64,000 nt of DNA from Lentzea guizhouensis (lineage in GTDB: Bacteria; Actinomycetota; Actinomycetes; Mycobacteriales; Pseudonocardiaceae). Made by a program: the position numbers and the translations under genes. The notes beneath the pieces were generated by a model. That model was given only the letters and a program-made list of their open reading frames with translations, ran no database searches and was not told the DNA's origin. Positions 42,471 through 56,049 of this stretch are shown here, piece by piece. Where the stretch lies: assembly GCF_001701025.1 (NCBI RefSeq), contig NZ_CP016793.1, positions 8,184,001 through 8,248,000 of the forward strand, given 5' to 3'. Every line of letters begins with the position of its first letter. The stretch's first letter is position 1.

Positions 42471-43928
42471 TCAGCAGGGCGAGTTGGTCTGCGTCAGCAG
42501 GCCGAGCTTCCAGGGCAGGTGGTTGTACTCACCACCGGCGCCGGGGTCCATGCCCTGGTAGAGGAACTTCAGCTGGCAGGGACTGATCTCCATGGTCTGG
42601 TCGACTCCGGAGCGGATCATCTCGCCGTGGCTGATGTCACGCGTCCACTGTCCACCTGGGAACGTCACGTTGTTGGCGCGGGCGAACGGGTTCGACTCCT
42701 CCGCGGCCAGCGGTGTCCACGGGCCGGTGATCGCCGGCGCGGTCCAGGTCCGGAACCAGCGCCTGCCGTCGGAACCGATCGCCTCGTGCACCAGCAGGTA
42801 CTGGTTCTTGCCCGCGATCTTGTAGACGTTGGCGGCTTCGAACAACCTGTTGCGGTTCGAGTCCTGCATCGCGATCACGGTGTTGGTGAACCCGTTGGGG
42901 TACTGCGCGAGCGTCGTCTCCGAGCGGTACAGGTGGCCGTTGTCGTCAGAGGAGAACAGGTAGCACTTGACGGTGTCGCACACCACCCAGAAGTCGACCC
43001 AGTAGCCGTTGCCGATGTTGTCGCGGATGATCTGCGGCATGCCGTTGGCGTAGAAGTTCTTCGGCGCCGACCACGACGACGGGTTCGCGATGTCGGTGGT
43101 CGTGGAGTACGACGCGTTGTCCCCCGTCTGGTACACCAGGTACCAGAGGCGTTGGGGCGCGAAGTAGAACACGTGTGGCGCCGCCTTGTAGCCGGTGCCG
43201 ACGGCCGTGCGGTCCAGGTAGTGGTGCGGTGCCGACGACGCCTGCGAGAAGTCCGTGAAGCTGGTGTACATCAGGTTGTAGCCGGTGGTGTACACCGAGG
43301 CGAACACGTGGTACTTGCCGTTGTGGTAGACGATGCTCGGGTCCTTGACCGAGTACACGGTCGGGTGTGCCGAGTCCGGCTTGGGCGAGATCAGCGCGCC
43401 GCTGGAGGACCAGCGGAAGCTCGACGGCAGGTTCCCGACCGGCGGGTTGCCCGTTGTCGTGGTGGTCGTGGTCGTCGTCGTGGGGCCGACCTCACCGGTG
43501 CACAGCGTGCCGTTGAGGGTGAACGCCGTGGGGCTCGGGTTGTTCGTGCCGGACGCCGAACCGTTGAACCCGAACTCGACGCGACCACCGGTGGGGATCG
43601 TCGCGTTGTAGGAGACGTTGCGCGCGGTCACGTCGGCGCCGGCCTGGGTCACCTGGGCGTTCCACGCCTGCGTCACCTTCTGGCCGGCGCCGTAGCTCCA
43701 GGTCAGCGTCCAGCCGTCGACCGCGTCACCGAGGTTGGTGACGCTGACGTTCGCGGTGAACCCACCGTCCCATTGCGACGGTGCGGAGTAGGTGACCGAG
43801 CAGCCGGGGGCGGCCGCGGCAGGCGGTAGCGCGACCGCGGTCAGCGTGGTCACCGCCAGCAGCGGTACCGCGGCCAGTGCCGTGAGCCTGGCCCGGCGGG
43901 AGGAGAACAGTCGTCGTACGAGGAACAT
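42471..43928 (-). CDS. Secreted GH62 alpha-L-arabinofuranosidase with CBM2
   Basis: 485 aa. The long signal peptide ends at AAA near residue 39. CBM2 (about 40-145, [17 protein letters not shown] to LNGTLC) precedes a run of ten Thr, then the GH62 domain (about 165-485). GH62 motifs include [17 protein letters not shown], the catalytic Asp in [16 protein letters not shown] and the Glu in [11 protein letters not shown], with [11 protein letters not shown] at the C-terminus. It removes arabinose from arabinoxylan. It is the second gene of an operon with the SGNH esterase and is followed by a strong hairpin. Confidence 0.92.
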   Translation of the reverse strand: MFLVRRLFSSRRARLTALAAVPLLAVTTLTAVALPPAAAAPGCSVTYSAPSQWDGGFTANVSVTNLGDAVDGWTLTWSYGAGQKVTQAWNAQVTQAGADVTARNVSYNATIPTGGRVEFGFNGSASGTNNPSPTAFTLNGTLCTGEVGPTTTTTTTTTTGNPPVGNLPSSFRWSSSGALISPKPDSAHPTVYSVKDPSIVYHNGKYHVFASVYTTGYNLMYTSFTDFSQASSAPHHYLDRTAVGTGYKAAPHVFYFAPQRLWYLVYQTGDNASYSTTTDIANPSSWSAPKNFYANGMPQIIRDNIGNGYWVDFWVVCDTVKCYLFSSDDNGHLYRSETTLAQYPNGFTNTVIAMQDSNRNRLFEAANVYKIAGKNQYLLVHEAIGSDGRRWFRTWTAPAITGPWTPLAAEESNPFARANNVTFPGGQWTRDISHGEMIRSGVDQTMEISPCQLKFLYQGMDPGAGGEYNHLPWKLGLLTQTNSPC

Positions 43929-43961
43929 GATCGTCCTTCGACGTCGGAGGGATCGGGTGGG

Positions 43962-44966
43962 TCACGCGCAGGTGGCCGCGCTGAGGGCGGGCGCGCCGGA
44001 GCCGGCGGCGAGGAAGCCGAACGTGGTGCTCGCGCCGGGGGCGAGCACGCCGTTGTAGGGGGCGTTGGTGACGACCACCGAACCGCTGGCCGCACCACCC
44101 CAGAGCTGGGAGACGGTGTGGCCGCCGGGAAGCGTGAACCGGACGGTCCAGCCGGTCAGCGCCGCCGCGGTGGGGTTGGTGACGGTCACCTCGGCCTGGA
44201 AGCCGCCGTTCCAGTCGCCGGTGACCTGCGCGGTCGCGGTGCACGAGCCGCCGGGCTGCGGCTGCTGCGGGTCTCCGACGCTGCCGGGCACGGAGTTGAG
44301 GGCGTTGAACCACGTCGTCGCCATCTTGCTGTAGCCGGCGGCGTTCGGGTGGATCCCGTCCGGCAGGTCGGAGACCGGCACCGACGGGTACATGTCGACG
44401 ACGTGCACCCGCTTGCCCGCCGCGCCCTTCGCGCGCAGCAACGGGACGATCGCCGCGTTGTAGTTGCGCACGGTGGCGTCGGCGAACCGGATCGGGATGA
44501 TCGTCGAGACGAACACGTTCGCGTTCGGTGCCTGCGCGGTGATCTTGTCCACCAGCGCGGACAACCGCCGCGGCGCACCACCGGGATCGCTGCCGTACAT
44601 GTCGTTGGTGCCGATGTGCAGCAGGACCGTGCGTGGCGTGTAGGTGCGCAGCCAGTTCACGACGTTGGCGTCGACCTGGGCGATGGTCCAGCCGGGGTGG
44701 CCCTCGTGGTTGCGGTCGGGCATCGAGGAGGGACCGTCGGCGAGCGACCCGACGAAGTCGACCGTGCGCCCGGCGGCGCGCAGCTTCGTCCCCAGGTCGA
44801 GGCGGTAGCCGCCGATCGAACCGCCCTGGGTGATGGAGTCGCCGAGCGGCATGACCCGCACGGGGTCCGCCGCTTCCTCCACCGTGGACTGTTCGGCCGC
44901 CGCGGGTGGGGCGGTCAGCAGAAGGGCGAGGGCGGCTGCGCACAGCGCCGTGAGCGGGCTCGGCAT
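43962..44966 (-). CDS. Secreted SGNH/GDSL hydrolase with CBM2, probable acetylxylan esterase
   Basis: 334 aa from ATG 44966 (GGAAGG upstream); the upstream in-frame codons would extend into the promoter. After the signal peptide, block I VMPLGDSITQGG (Ser), block III LLHIGTNDMYG and block V LPDGIHPNAAGYS give the Ser-Asp-His set of SGNH hydrolases (about 36-225). A C-terminal CBM2 (about 237-334, GSCTATAQVTGDWNGGF) follows a short Gln/Pro linker rather than poly-Thr. Together with GH62 in the same operon, deacetylation of xylan is the likely role. The promoter upstream carries a composite operator. Confidence 0.85.
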   Translation of the reverse strand: MPSPLTALCAAALALLLTAPPAAAEQSTVEEAADPVRVMPLGDSITQGGSIGGYRLDLGTKLRAAGRTVDFVGSLADGPSSMPDRNHEGHPGWTIAQVDANVVNWLRTYTPRTVLLHIGTNDMYGSDPGGAPRRLSALVDKITAQAPNANVFVSTIIPIRFADATVRNYNAAIVPLLRAKGAAGKRVHVVDMYPSVPVSDLPDGIHPNAAGYSKMATTWFNALNSVPGSVGDPQQPQPGGSCTATAQVTGDWNGGFQAEVTVTNPTAAALTGWTVRFTLPGGHTVSQLWGGAASGSVVVTNAPYNGVLAPGASTTFGFLAAGSGAPALSAATCA

Positions 44967-45060
44967 GGATGAGCCTTCCCGGGAGACGGGGGTGGCAGGC
45001 CCCGCGGTCTCCCTGCGTCGTCGGTGACGAGCGGTCCGCGGCAGGGGGCCGACTCCGGTC

Positions 45061-45120
45061 AATGTAACCAGGCCGACACACCCGGTCAAAGCTAAAGTTG
45101 TGAGCGTTAACCTTTAGCTT
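45061..45120 (-). promoter_or_regulatory. Promoter with nested composite operator for the SGNH-GH62 operon
   Basis: On the minus strand, -35 TTGACC (plus positions 45084-45089) and -10 TACATT (45061-45066) are 17 bases apart. Directly upstream and touching the -35 lies AAGCTAAAG (45089-45097) paired with CTTTAGCTT (45112-45120), enclosing TGTGAGCGTTAACC (45099-45112). The same nested layout stands in front of the GH6 gene at 51420-51455. Confidence 0.75.
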
Positions 45121-45135
45121 CAACCAGCGCTAGCC

Positions 45136-45178
45136 ATCGAATCTCATTCGATTGAGCCAGATACTGTTAACGCGCACA
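45136..45178. promoter_or_regulatory. Two further operator-like sites upstream of the SGNH-GH62 promoter
   Basis: ATCGAAT-CTC-ATTCGAT (45136-45152) is a perfect 17-bp palindrome. TGTTAACGCGCACA (45165-45178) is a variant of the TGTGAGCGTTAACA operator in reverse orientation. The latter lies 10 bases beyond the lacI stop, so it serves the esterase operon. Confidence 0.5.
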
Positions 45179-45187
45179 TCGACCGTG

Positions 45188-46246
45188 TCAGCGCTGCGGA
45201 CCCGCCACCGAGCCGCCCTCGCGGACCGGCATCGGCACCCGGTGGACCAGCGGCCGGCGTGCGTCGTGACCCGGTCGTTCCACCATGTCCACGAGCACCT
45301 CGACCGCCTTCGCACCGAGCTCGTGGTGCGGCAGCGCGACCGTGGTCAGCCGAGGCCGCATCCACGAGGCGATCGGGTGGTCGTCGAACCCGATCACCGA
45401 GACGTCGCCGGGCACCGAGAGCCCCGCCTCGGCCAGTGCCTGGTAGGCACCGAACGCCAGCCGGTCGTTGAAGCAGACCAGCGCCTTGGGTCGGTGGCGG
45501 CGCATCAGGTCCCTGGTGGCGTCGTACCCGCACTCGGGTGTCCACTTCGGACACCGCTGCGCGCTGACCACCTCGACCCCGGCCGCGGTGAACACGTCGC
45601 GCAGCCCGAGGAGCCGTTCCACGGCCGCGATGCTGTTCGGCGGCACGTCGTAGGCGCCGGGTCCGGCGCCCACGAGGTGGACGCCGCTGTCGTGCCCGGC
45701 CTCGACCAGCACCCGCGCGGCCGAGCGACCTGCCTGCAGCTCGTCCGGCACCACCGACGGTGCCCGTGTCCTGGTCCACGCCGCCGCGTTGAGCAGCACG
45801 GCGGGACCGTCGTGCACGGTGTCGGGCACCACGACCGCCCTGGTGTGCGTGGCGGCGAGGATGACACCGTCCGCCCGCCGGTCGCGCATCGCCTCGACCA
45901 GCGCGCGTTCCACCGCCGGGTCGCCGCCGGACTCGCCGACGAACAGCATGAACCCGTTGCGGTAGGCGGCGTCCGCGGCTCCGCGGACCATGTCACCGGT
46001 CAGGCCGGAGGAGGCCACCGCGTCGGAGATGAACCCGATCGTCTGCGACCGGCCGGTGCGCGGGCCCGCCGTCAGGGCGCTGCCGCGCCGGTAGCCCAGC
46101 TCCTGCGCCGTGGAGCGCACCCTGCGCTCGGCCGCCTCGGAGATGCGCAGCTCCCGTGCTCTGCCGGTGAGGACGAGCGACGCGGTGGTGACCGAGACCC
46201 CGCTCGCCGCCGCCACGTCGGCCAGTGTCACGCGCGTTCGTCCCAC
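45188..46246 (-). CDS. LacI-family transcriptional regulator
   Basis: 352 aa. The helix-turn-helix VTLADVAAASGVSVTTASLVLTGRA (about residues 6-30) precedes a longer than usual hinge, then the effector domain (TIGFISDAVASSGL, VILAATHTRA, GDVSVIGFDDHPIASWMRPRLTTV). It is a candidate regulator of the downstream SGNH-GH62 operon and, through the TGTGAGCGTTAACA operators, of other arabinoxylan genes; the LacI protein at 61767 is the main rival. A hairpin separates it from the upstream gntR gene. Confidence 0.9.
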   Translation of the reverse strand: MGRTRVTLADVAAASGVSVTTASLVLTGRARELRISEAAERRVRSTAQELGYRRGSALTAGPRTGRSQTIGFISDAVASSGLTGDMVRGAADAAYRNGFMLFVGESGGDPAVERALVEAMRDRRADGVILAATHTRAVVVPDTVHDGPAVLLNAAAWTRTRAPSVVPDELQAGRSAARVLVEAGHDSGVHLVGAGPGAYDVPPNSIAAVERLLGLRDVFTAAGVEVVSAQRCPKWTPECGYDATRDLMRRHRPKALVCFNDRLAFGAYQALAEAGLSVPGDVSVIGFDDHPIASWMRPRLTTVALPHHELGAKAVEVLVDMVERPGHDARRPLVHRVPMPVREGGSVAGPQR

Positions 46247-46334
46247 TCCGGATCCGCCTCCCGTCGCAGTGCGGGCACCGACCGCGTTGTCCGGTCGGAA
46301 GGTTGCACGAATTGCTCGTGGTCACACGTCGGAC

Positions 46335-46375
46335 GCTCGCCGGCCGGTCCTGGCGGAGGGGACCGGCCGGCGAGC
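46335..46375 (-). terminator. 16-bp perfect hairpin after the second gntR gene
   Basis: Arms 46335-46350 and 46360-46375 (GCTCGCCGGCCGGTCC and its complement) are perfectly paired around a 9-base loop, 7 bases beyond the GntR stop. It is the strongest simple terminator in the window. Confidence 0.8.
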
Positions 46376-46382
46376 CACACCA

Positions 46383-47156
46383 CTAGCGCTTCAGCCGGCC
46401 GGGATCACCGGCCGCACCGCGGCGCACCAGCCACGCCTCGGTGATGTGGGTGAACATCGCGTCCGCCGCGCCGGGCGCGTCGTGGGCGGCGATGCGTTCG
46501 CAGATGCGGCGGTGGCCGCGGTTGGAGGCCTTGCACATGTCGCGGCCGCTCTTGCCCTGGTAGCCGGAAGAGTTGATGACCTGGCCCTCCAGCGAACGCA
46601 CGACGCCGCGGGCGATGCGGTTGCCGGAGGCCTGCATGATCGTGTCGTGGAACAGCCGGTCGTGTTCCTCGTAGGTCGCGGTGTCGTCGACGAGCTCGTC
46701 CATCCGGTCGACCAGCTCCCGCAGCCTGTCGAGCACGTCCTGCCCGGCCGTGCGCGCGGCGACGTGGGCCATGTCCGACTCGAGCAGCCGCCGGGTCACG
46801 ACGACGTCGTCGAGTATCGCGAGCGTCTCGTCCTCGGCGATCGTGGCGGCGAGGACGAGCTCGTCGAGCATGTTCCACTGCGCCTGCGGGGTGACCGTGG
46901 TGCCCGCGCCCTGCCGGACCCGGACCAGGCCCTTCTCCTGCAGGATCTTCACGGCCTCGCGGATCACGGTCCTGCTCACCGAGAACGTCTCGCAGAGCAC
47001 CGGTTCCGGCGGCAGCGTCGAGCCGGTCGGGTAGTTGCCGCGCACGACCCGCTGCACCAGCTCGGCGGTCACCGCCGCGGCCAGGTTCGCCGGTCGCCGC
47101 GTCCAGCCGGGAGACTCGGCGACCACCGGCTCCGGTTGCGAACGTGTCGCTGACAT
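46383..47156 (-). CDS. GntR/FadR-family transcriptional regulator, paralogue of 11867-12646
   Basis: 257 aa. The winged-helix region contains PEPVLCETFSVSRTVIREAVKILQEKGLVRVRQGAGT, almost identical to the paralogue at 11867-12646, and the FCD domain keeps HDRLFHDTIMQASGN, NRGHRRICERIAAHD and HITEAW. It is divergent from the beta-helix enzyme gene (start 47296), which is its likely target; the palindrome seen at the first paralogue's promoter is not found here. The near-identical DNA-reading helix suggests the two proteins could bind overlapping sites. Confidence 0.9.
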   Translation of the reverse strand: MSATRSQPEPVVAESPGWTRRPANLAAAVTAELVQRVVRGNYPTGSTLPPEPVLCETFSVSRTVIREAVKILQEKGLVRVRQGAGTTVTPQAQWNMLDELVLAATIAEDETLAILDDVVVTRRLLESDMAHVAARTAGQDVLDRLRELVDRMDELVDDTATYEEHDRLFHDTIMQASGNRIARGVVRSLEGQVINSSGYQGKSGRDMCKASNRGHRRICERIAAHDAPGAADAMFTHITEAWLVRRGAAGDPGRLKR

Positions 47157-47268
47157 CTGGGTGTCAACCCTCAGCCCGCCTCCTGGTGCGCCAGCCAGGC
47201 CGCGGCCGCCCGTGCCTCTTCATCCACACAGGACACAGCTCCGCCCGTCGCCGCACCGGGAGGGGTGA

Positions 47269-49662
<2,394 letters not shown>

Positions 49663-49828
49663 GGGGCCGCGCGGTGGGTGCGGGGGCCGGCGCCGTCCGG
49701 TCCCCGCATCGTGCCGGGTGGTGGGCGTGCGGTGGGCTGGGCGCGGCGGGACCGTCCTCTGCGACGGCCTGTTCCCGGGCCGGCGAACCCGTTGCCCGGC
49801 AACGCCTCCCACCTCCGCGAACGGCAGT

Positions 49829-49862
49829 CCCCGGCACGGCCGGGGTGTGGGCCGTGCCGGGG
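49829..49862 (-). terminator. 13-bp hairpin after the GH6 gene
   Basis: Arms 49829-49841 and 49850-49862 (CCCCGGCACGGCC and complement) pair perfectly around an 8-base loop, 24 bases beyond the GH6 stop, in the gap between two convergent genes. It can serve both directions. Confidence 0.7.
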
Positions 49863-49885
49863 AACCGGTTCCCTGCCGAGGAACG

Positions 49886-51281
<1,396 letters not shown>

Positions 51282-51329
51282 TCAGGGGTCCTCGCAGCGT
51301 CGTTGCTGTTGCGATATGGGGCCGAACAA

Positions 51330-51349
51330 TTGTGAGAGCGCTCTCACAA
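51330..51349. promoter_or_regulatory. Perfect 20-bp palindrome in the GH6 leader
   Basis: Arms TTGTGAGAGC and GCTCTCACAA meet at 51339/51340. The core GAGAGCGCTCTC differs from the CebR box at one position per half (GAGAGC for GGGAGC). It lies downstream of the minus-strand GH6 promoter, so a bound LacI protein could block elongation. Confidence 0.65.
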
Positions 51350-51395
51350 ACCACCGAAGGAGATTTCCACCAACAGGTGCGTCCGGACTCGAACC

Positions 51396-53090
<1,695 letters not shown>

Positions 53091-53119
53091 CGCAACGGCG
53101 GCAAGCACCCGCCGCGGAC

Positions 53120-53149
53120 GGTTCTGCGGGCCGGGCGGCCCGCAGAACC
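53120..53149 (+). terminator. 13-bp perfect hairpin between GH10 and GH43 genes
   Basis: GGTTCTGCGGGCC (53120-53132) pairs with its exact complement (53137-53149) around GGGC. It is 30 bases after the xylanase stop and 23 bases before the next ATG. As no separate promoter is evident after it, it may be a leaky terminator or a processing hairpin that sets the ratio of xylanase to downstream enzymes. Confidence 0.75.
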
Positions 53150-53172
53150 TCCCCTGCCCCTGGGAGACGACG

Positions 53173-54645
53173 ATGGTCACGACACGCAGGTTCTTCACGC
53201 GCCTTGCCCTGGTGACGGGCATGCTTCTGGCGGTGACCGCCCCGGCGAGGGCGGACAACCCGATCGTGCAACACATCTACACGGCCGACCCGGCACCGTT
53301 GGTCCACAACGGACGGGTCTACCTCTACACCGGACACGACGAGGACGGCTCGACCTGGTTCACCATGAAGGAGTGGCGGGTCTTCTCGTCGGCCGACATG
53401 GTCAACTGGACCGACCACGGCTCCCCCATGAACCTCGGCACCTTCAGCTGGGCGAGCAAGGACGCGTGGGCCGGCCAGGCGGTGCAGCGCAACGGCAAGT
53501 TCTACTGGTACGTCTCCGCCGTCAACCGCGCCACCGGGCGGATGGCCATCGGCGTCGGCGTCTCGGACAGCCCCACCGGCCCGTTCCGCGACGCGCTCGG
53601 CCGCCCGCTGGTCGAGAACGGCGAGATCGACCCGTCTGTCATGGTCGACAACAGCGGCCAGGCCTACCTGTACTGGGGCAACCCCAACCTCTGGTACGTC
53701 CGCCTGAACGCCGACATGACCTCGTTCTCCGGCGGTGTCAACCAGATCCCGCTCACCACGGCCGGGTTCGGCACTCGCACCGGCGACCCCAACCGGCCCA
53801 CCCTCTACGAGGAGGGTCCCTGGGTCTACCAGCGCAACGGCCAGTACTACAACGTCTTCGCCGCGAAGTGCTGCTCGGAGTTCATCGCCTACTCGACGGC
53901 GCCGAGCCCCACCGGGCCGTGGACCTACCGCGGCACCGTGATGCCCACGCAGGGCAGCGCCTTCACCAACCACCCGGGCATCGTCGACTTCAAGGGCAGC
54001 TCGTACTTCTTCTACCACAACGGCGCACTGCCGGGTGGCGGCGGTTTCACCCGGTCCGTGGCCGTGGAGAGGTTCAGCTACAACGCCGACGGCACCATCC
54101 CGCAGCTGACCATGAGCACGGCCGGGCCACCGGCGGCGGACACGCTGAACCCGTACGTCCGCCAGGAGGGTGAGACCATCGCGTGGGGCAGCGGCGTCGA
54201 GACCGAGGTGTCCTCCGAGGGCGGGCTGAACCTCAGCCACACCAACAACGGCGACCACGTGAAGCTCAAGAACGTCGCGTTCGGTGGCGGCGCCGCGACC
54301 TTCACCGCCCGCGTTGCCTCCACCGTCGCCGGCAGCTCGATCGAGGTCCGCACCGGCGGCCCGACCGGCACCCTCGCCGGCCGCTGCTCGGTGCCCAGCA
54401 CCGGTGCCTGGCAGTCGTGGACCACCGTCACCTGCCCGGTGAGCGGTCTGACCGGCACCCGCGACCTGTACCTCAGGTTCGCCGGCGGCAGCGGCTACCT
54501 GCTCAACCTGAACTGGTGGCAGTTCGGTCCCACCACCGTGAGCTCCGCCGCCGTCCGACAACCGATCCCGGAGGACACCATGTGCTCGACGATCCAGATC
54601 GTCACCGCCACGCGGTCGAGCGACCTCACGTGTGACGCGTCATGA
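53173..54645 (+). CDS. Secreted GH43 enzyme with CBM6-like module
   Basis: 490 aa. A signal peptide (about 1-27) is followed by a GH43 domain (about 30-320): IVQHIYTADPAPLVHNGRVYLYTGHDED, ENGEIDPSVMVDNSGQAYLYWGN and TLYEEGPWVYQRNGQYY hold the catalytic Asp, modulating Asp and Glu. A CBM6-like beta-sandwich (about 325-458: NPYVRQEGETIAW to YLLNLNWWQFGP) follows. Likely activity is arabinoxylan arabinofuranohydrolase or beta-xylosidase. After the CBM6 the frame continues for about 32 residues (VSSAAVRQPIPEDTMC onward) with no recognisable domain and runs into the next gene, overlapping its ATG by four bases. That tail looks like read-through of former intergenic DNA. Confidence 0.88.
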   Translation: MVTTRRFFTRLALVTGMLLAVTAPARADNPIVQHIYTADPAPLVHNGRVYLYTGHDEDGSTWFTMKEWRVFSSADMVNWTDHGSPMNLGTFSWASKDAWAGQAVQRNGKFYWYVSAVNRATGRMAIGVGVSDSPTGPFRDALGRPLVENGEIDPSVMVDNSGQAYLYWGNPNLWYVRLNADMTSFSGGVNQIPLTTAGFGTRTGDPNRPTLYEEGPWVYQRNGQYYNVFAAKCCSEFIAYSTAPSPTGPWTYRGTVMPTQGSAFTNHPGIVDFKGSSYFFYHNGALPGGGGFTRSVAVERFSYNADGTIPQLTMSTAGPPAADTLNPYVRQEGETIAWGSGVETEVSSEGGLNLSHTNNGDHVKLKNVAFGGGAATFTARVASTVAGSSIEVRTGGPTGTLAGRCSVPSTGAWQSWTTVTCPVSGLTGTRDLYLRFAGGSGYLLNLNWWQFGPTTVSSAAVRQPIPEDTMCSTIQIVTATRSSDLTCDAS

Positions 54646-55961
54646 CCGCCCGGTCCCACCCGAACAGGTTCGGGCTCGTCGCGCTCGTCTCCGCGCTGCT
54701 GCTCCTGCTGGCCGCTCTCGCGGTCTCCCTGGTGCCGCAGCCGGCGCGGGCCGCGTCGCTGGTCCGCGTCACGAACTTCGGCACCAACCCGACCGGCCTG
54801 AACATGTACGTCTACGCCCCCGACCGGGTCGCGCCCAGGCCGGCGTTGCTCGTGATGATCCACTACTGCACCGGGTCCGCGAGCGCCGTGCACAACGGCG
54901 GCGCCCGCGACTTCGTCACCGCGGCGGACCGGCTCGGGTACGTGATCGTCTACCCGGAGGCGACGCGGGAGGGTCGCTGCTTCGACGTGTCGACCGCCAA
55001 CGCGTTGCGCCGCAACGGTGGCAGCGACTCCACCGGCATCATGTCGATGGTCTCGCACGCGCGGCAGACCTACAACGCCGATCCGGCGCGCATCGTCGTC
55101 GCCGGCATCTCGTCCGGCGCGATGATGACCAACGTGCTGGCCGCCCAGTACCCGGACGTGTTCAGCGCTGGCGCGTCGTTCGCCGGTGTCCCCGCCGGGT
55201 GCTTCGCGACGTCGGACGGGTCTCTGTGGAACAGCCAGTGCTCCGGCGGCACCCTGCTGAAGACCCCGCAGCAGTGGGGTGACCAGGCCAGGGCGATGTA
55301 CCCCGGCTACACCGGCCGGTACCCGCGGATGCAGCTGTGGCACGGCACCAACGACACCACGCTGGCGTACCCGAACTTCGGCGAGGCGCTCGACCAGTGG
55401 ACCAACGTGCACGGCGTCAGCAGGAACCCGGTGTCCACGGACCAGCCGCGGCAGGGCTGGACCCGCACGCGGTACGGCACCACCGGCACGTCGGCGACCG
55501 TCGAGGGCATCAGCCTGCAGGGCGTCGGCCACGACGTCCCGCAGACCGGGATGCTCGCCTACGCGATCGCGTTCCTCGGTCTGGACGCACCGCCGACAAC
55601 CACTACCACCACGACTACCACCACGACCACGCCCGTTCCCACGGCCGGATGCGCGGTCACGGCCGCGGTCAACGCCTGGAACAACGGCCTGACCGAGACG
55701 ATCACCATCACCAACACGTCGACCACCGCGGTCGACGGCTGGCAGCTCGGCTTCACGCTGCCCGGCGGGCAGACGATCACCGGCGGCTGGAGCGCGAGCT
55801 ACTCCCCCGCCACCGGCGCGGTGACGGCGCGCAACGTCGGCTACAACGGCCAGATCCCGCCGAACGGCTCGATCTCGATCGGCTTCCAGGCCACGCACAG
55901 CGGTGACAGCGCGGCCGCGTCCGGCTTCACCCTCAACGGCGCGCGGTGCTCCACGGCCTGA
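54642..55961 (+). CDS. Secreted CE1-type esterase with CBM2 (PHB-depolymerase-like acetylxylan or feruloyl esterase)
   Basis: 439 aa. Signal peptide (about 1-38). The alpha/beta-hydrolase domain (about 40-315) begins [21 protein letters not shown], with oxyanion region [10 protein letters not shown], nucleophile elbow VAGISSGAM, Asp region LWHGTNDTT and His in LQGVGHDVP. This is the esterase_phb group of carbohydrate esterase family 1, as in Streptomyces acetylxylan esterases. A run of Thr joins it to a CBM2 (about 335-439, [22 protein letters not shown]). ATG overlaps the GH43 stop (ATGA). Confidence 0.88.
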   Translation: MTARSHPNRFGLVALVSALLLLLAALAVSLVPQPARAASLVRVTNFGTNPTGLNMYVYAPDRVAPRPALLVMIHYCTGSASAVHNGGARDFVTAADRLGYVIVYPEATREGRCFDVSTANALRRNGGSDSTGIMSMVSHARQTYNADPARIVVAGISSGAMMTNVLAAQYPDVFSAGASFAGVPAGCFATSDGSLWNSQCSGGTLLKTPQQWGDQARAMYPGYTGRYPRMQLWHGTNDTTLAYPNFGEALDQWTNVHGVSRNPVSTDQPRQGWTRTRYGTTGTSATVEGISLQGVGHDVPQTGMLAYAIAFLGLDAPPTTTTTTTTTTTTPVPTAGCAVTAAVNAWNNGLTETITITNTSTTAVDGWQLGFTLPGGQTITGGWSASYSPATGAVTARNVGYNGQIPPNGSISIGFQATHSGDSAAASGFTLNGARCSTA

Positions 55962-56049
55962 GCCCCGCGCACGGCAGCACTTCCCCGCTCCTCGTGGCGA
56001 GCCCACCAGGGGTTGTTCAGCGACCGCTCACACCCCTTGGAGGATCGGC

